Assembly: GCA_001915385.1 (NCBI GenBank)
Contig: MNQK01000027.1
Span: forward strand, 62,001 to 126,000
Length of the DNA: 64,000 nucleotides
Direction of reading: 5' to 3'
Source: Bacteroidales bacterium 52_46
GTDB lineage: Bacteria > Bacteroidota > Bacteroidia > Bacteroidales > Muribaculaceae
A program made the position numbers and the translations under genes. The notes beneath the pieces were generated by a model, which worked only from the letters and a program-made list of their open reading frames with translations, searched no databases and had not been told where the DNA came from. How positions within the stretch are numbered: position 1 is the first letter of the stretch; the number at the start of each line of letters is the position of its first letter. Shown here piece after piece: positions 63,917-64,000 of this stretch.

Positions 63917-64000
63917 AGTTTTTTAAGTAATTTTTGGCAAATTATGTTAGAAATATTGAGAGTTCTTGGCTTGTATAGTTAAAACAAGTTAACATTAAGA

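Noticed and set aside
1..64000. rRNA, tRNA, prophage or complete insertion sequence
   Set aside because: No cloverleaf-like spacer, rRNA-like block, transposase, integrase or phage structural gene was found by reading both strands.

Overview
The window is chromosomal DNA from a gut member of the Bacteroidales, most likely the family Muribaculaceae (inference, no marker gene search was possible). The evidence is Bacteroidota-type promoters (TTTG, about 19-21 bases, TAnnTTTG) at several genes, lipoproteins with acidic residues after the lipobox cysteine, a BtuB/BtuG pair, moderately GC-rich genes in AT-rich spacers, and many secreted proteins with a C-terminal YNLQG...LPxGIY sorting-type tail. 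I see no rRNA, tRNA, prophage or CRISPR array.

Layout. 1-5275: start of a YpfJ-like zinc peptidase, a C69 dipeptidase and a tricorn-type protease, all on the minus strand. 5428-15212: a minus-strand operon behind a cobalamin riboswitch. Its order is btuB, btuG, a surface lipoprotein, a BspA-type leucine-rich repeat protein and a second beta-propeller protein. A 289-bp terminal-inverted-repeat element sits exactly between the last two genes. 15213-16118: a long spacer with a good promoter but no convincing gene. 16119-23257: ilvE, an HD hydrolase, two tandem secreted paralogues and a six-hairpin glycosidase. 23622-27383: a very large modular alpha-amylase. 27384-31267: repeat-rich spacers around rpsA and a 5'-broken beta-helix gene. 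31833-33485: aspartate 4-decarboxylase. 33772-41853: three secreted proteins (leucine-rich repeat, subtilase, repeat protein). 42405-47549: housekeeping genes (ychF, glycyl-tRNA synthetase, lemA, an FKBP lipoprotein, fba). 47714-52239: a YhcC-like radical SAM protein, aroC, ybaK and an ABC-F ATPase. 52394-58724: a gad acid-resistance cluster (gadC, glutaminase, gadB) with a divergent AspT-type antiporter. 58856-62238: an AT-richer segment with two unusual genes, bounded by a 16-base direct repeat. 62693-63853: a major OmpA-family porin.

How the parts work together. The riboswitch operon looks like a B12 capture machine: BtuG binds at the cell surface, BtuB imports with TonB energy, and three more exported proteins ride on the same transcript. 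The gad cluster converts glutamine to glutamate and then GABA, and exports GABA; together with AspD and the AspT-like antiporter it consumes protons. The six-hairpin glycosidase and the modular amylase face each other and probably act on alpha-glucans or other glycans.

The most unusual layer is in the spacers. Several families of palindromic or terminal-inverted-repeat elements recur, and some reach into genes and supply their last codons or stop codon. For the 289-bp element the empty site can be rebuilt on paper. It restores an ATGA start/stop overlap between the two flanking B12-operon genes, which is good evidence that the element is a true insertion.
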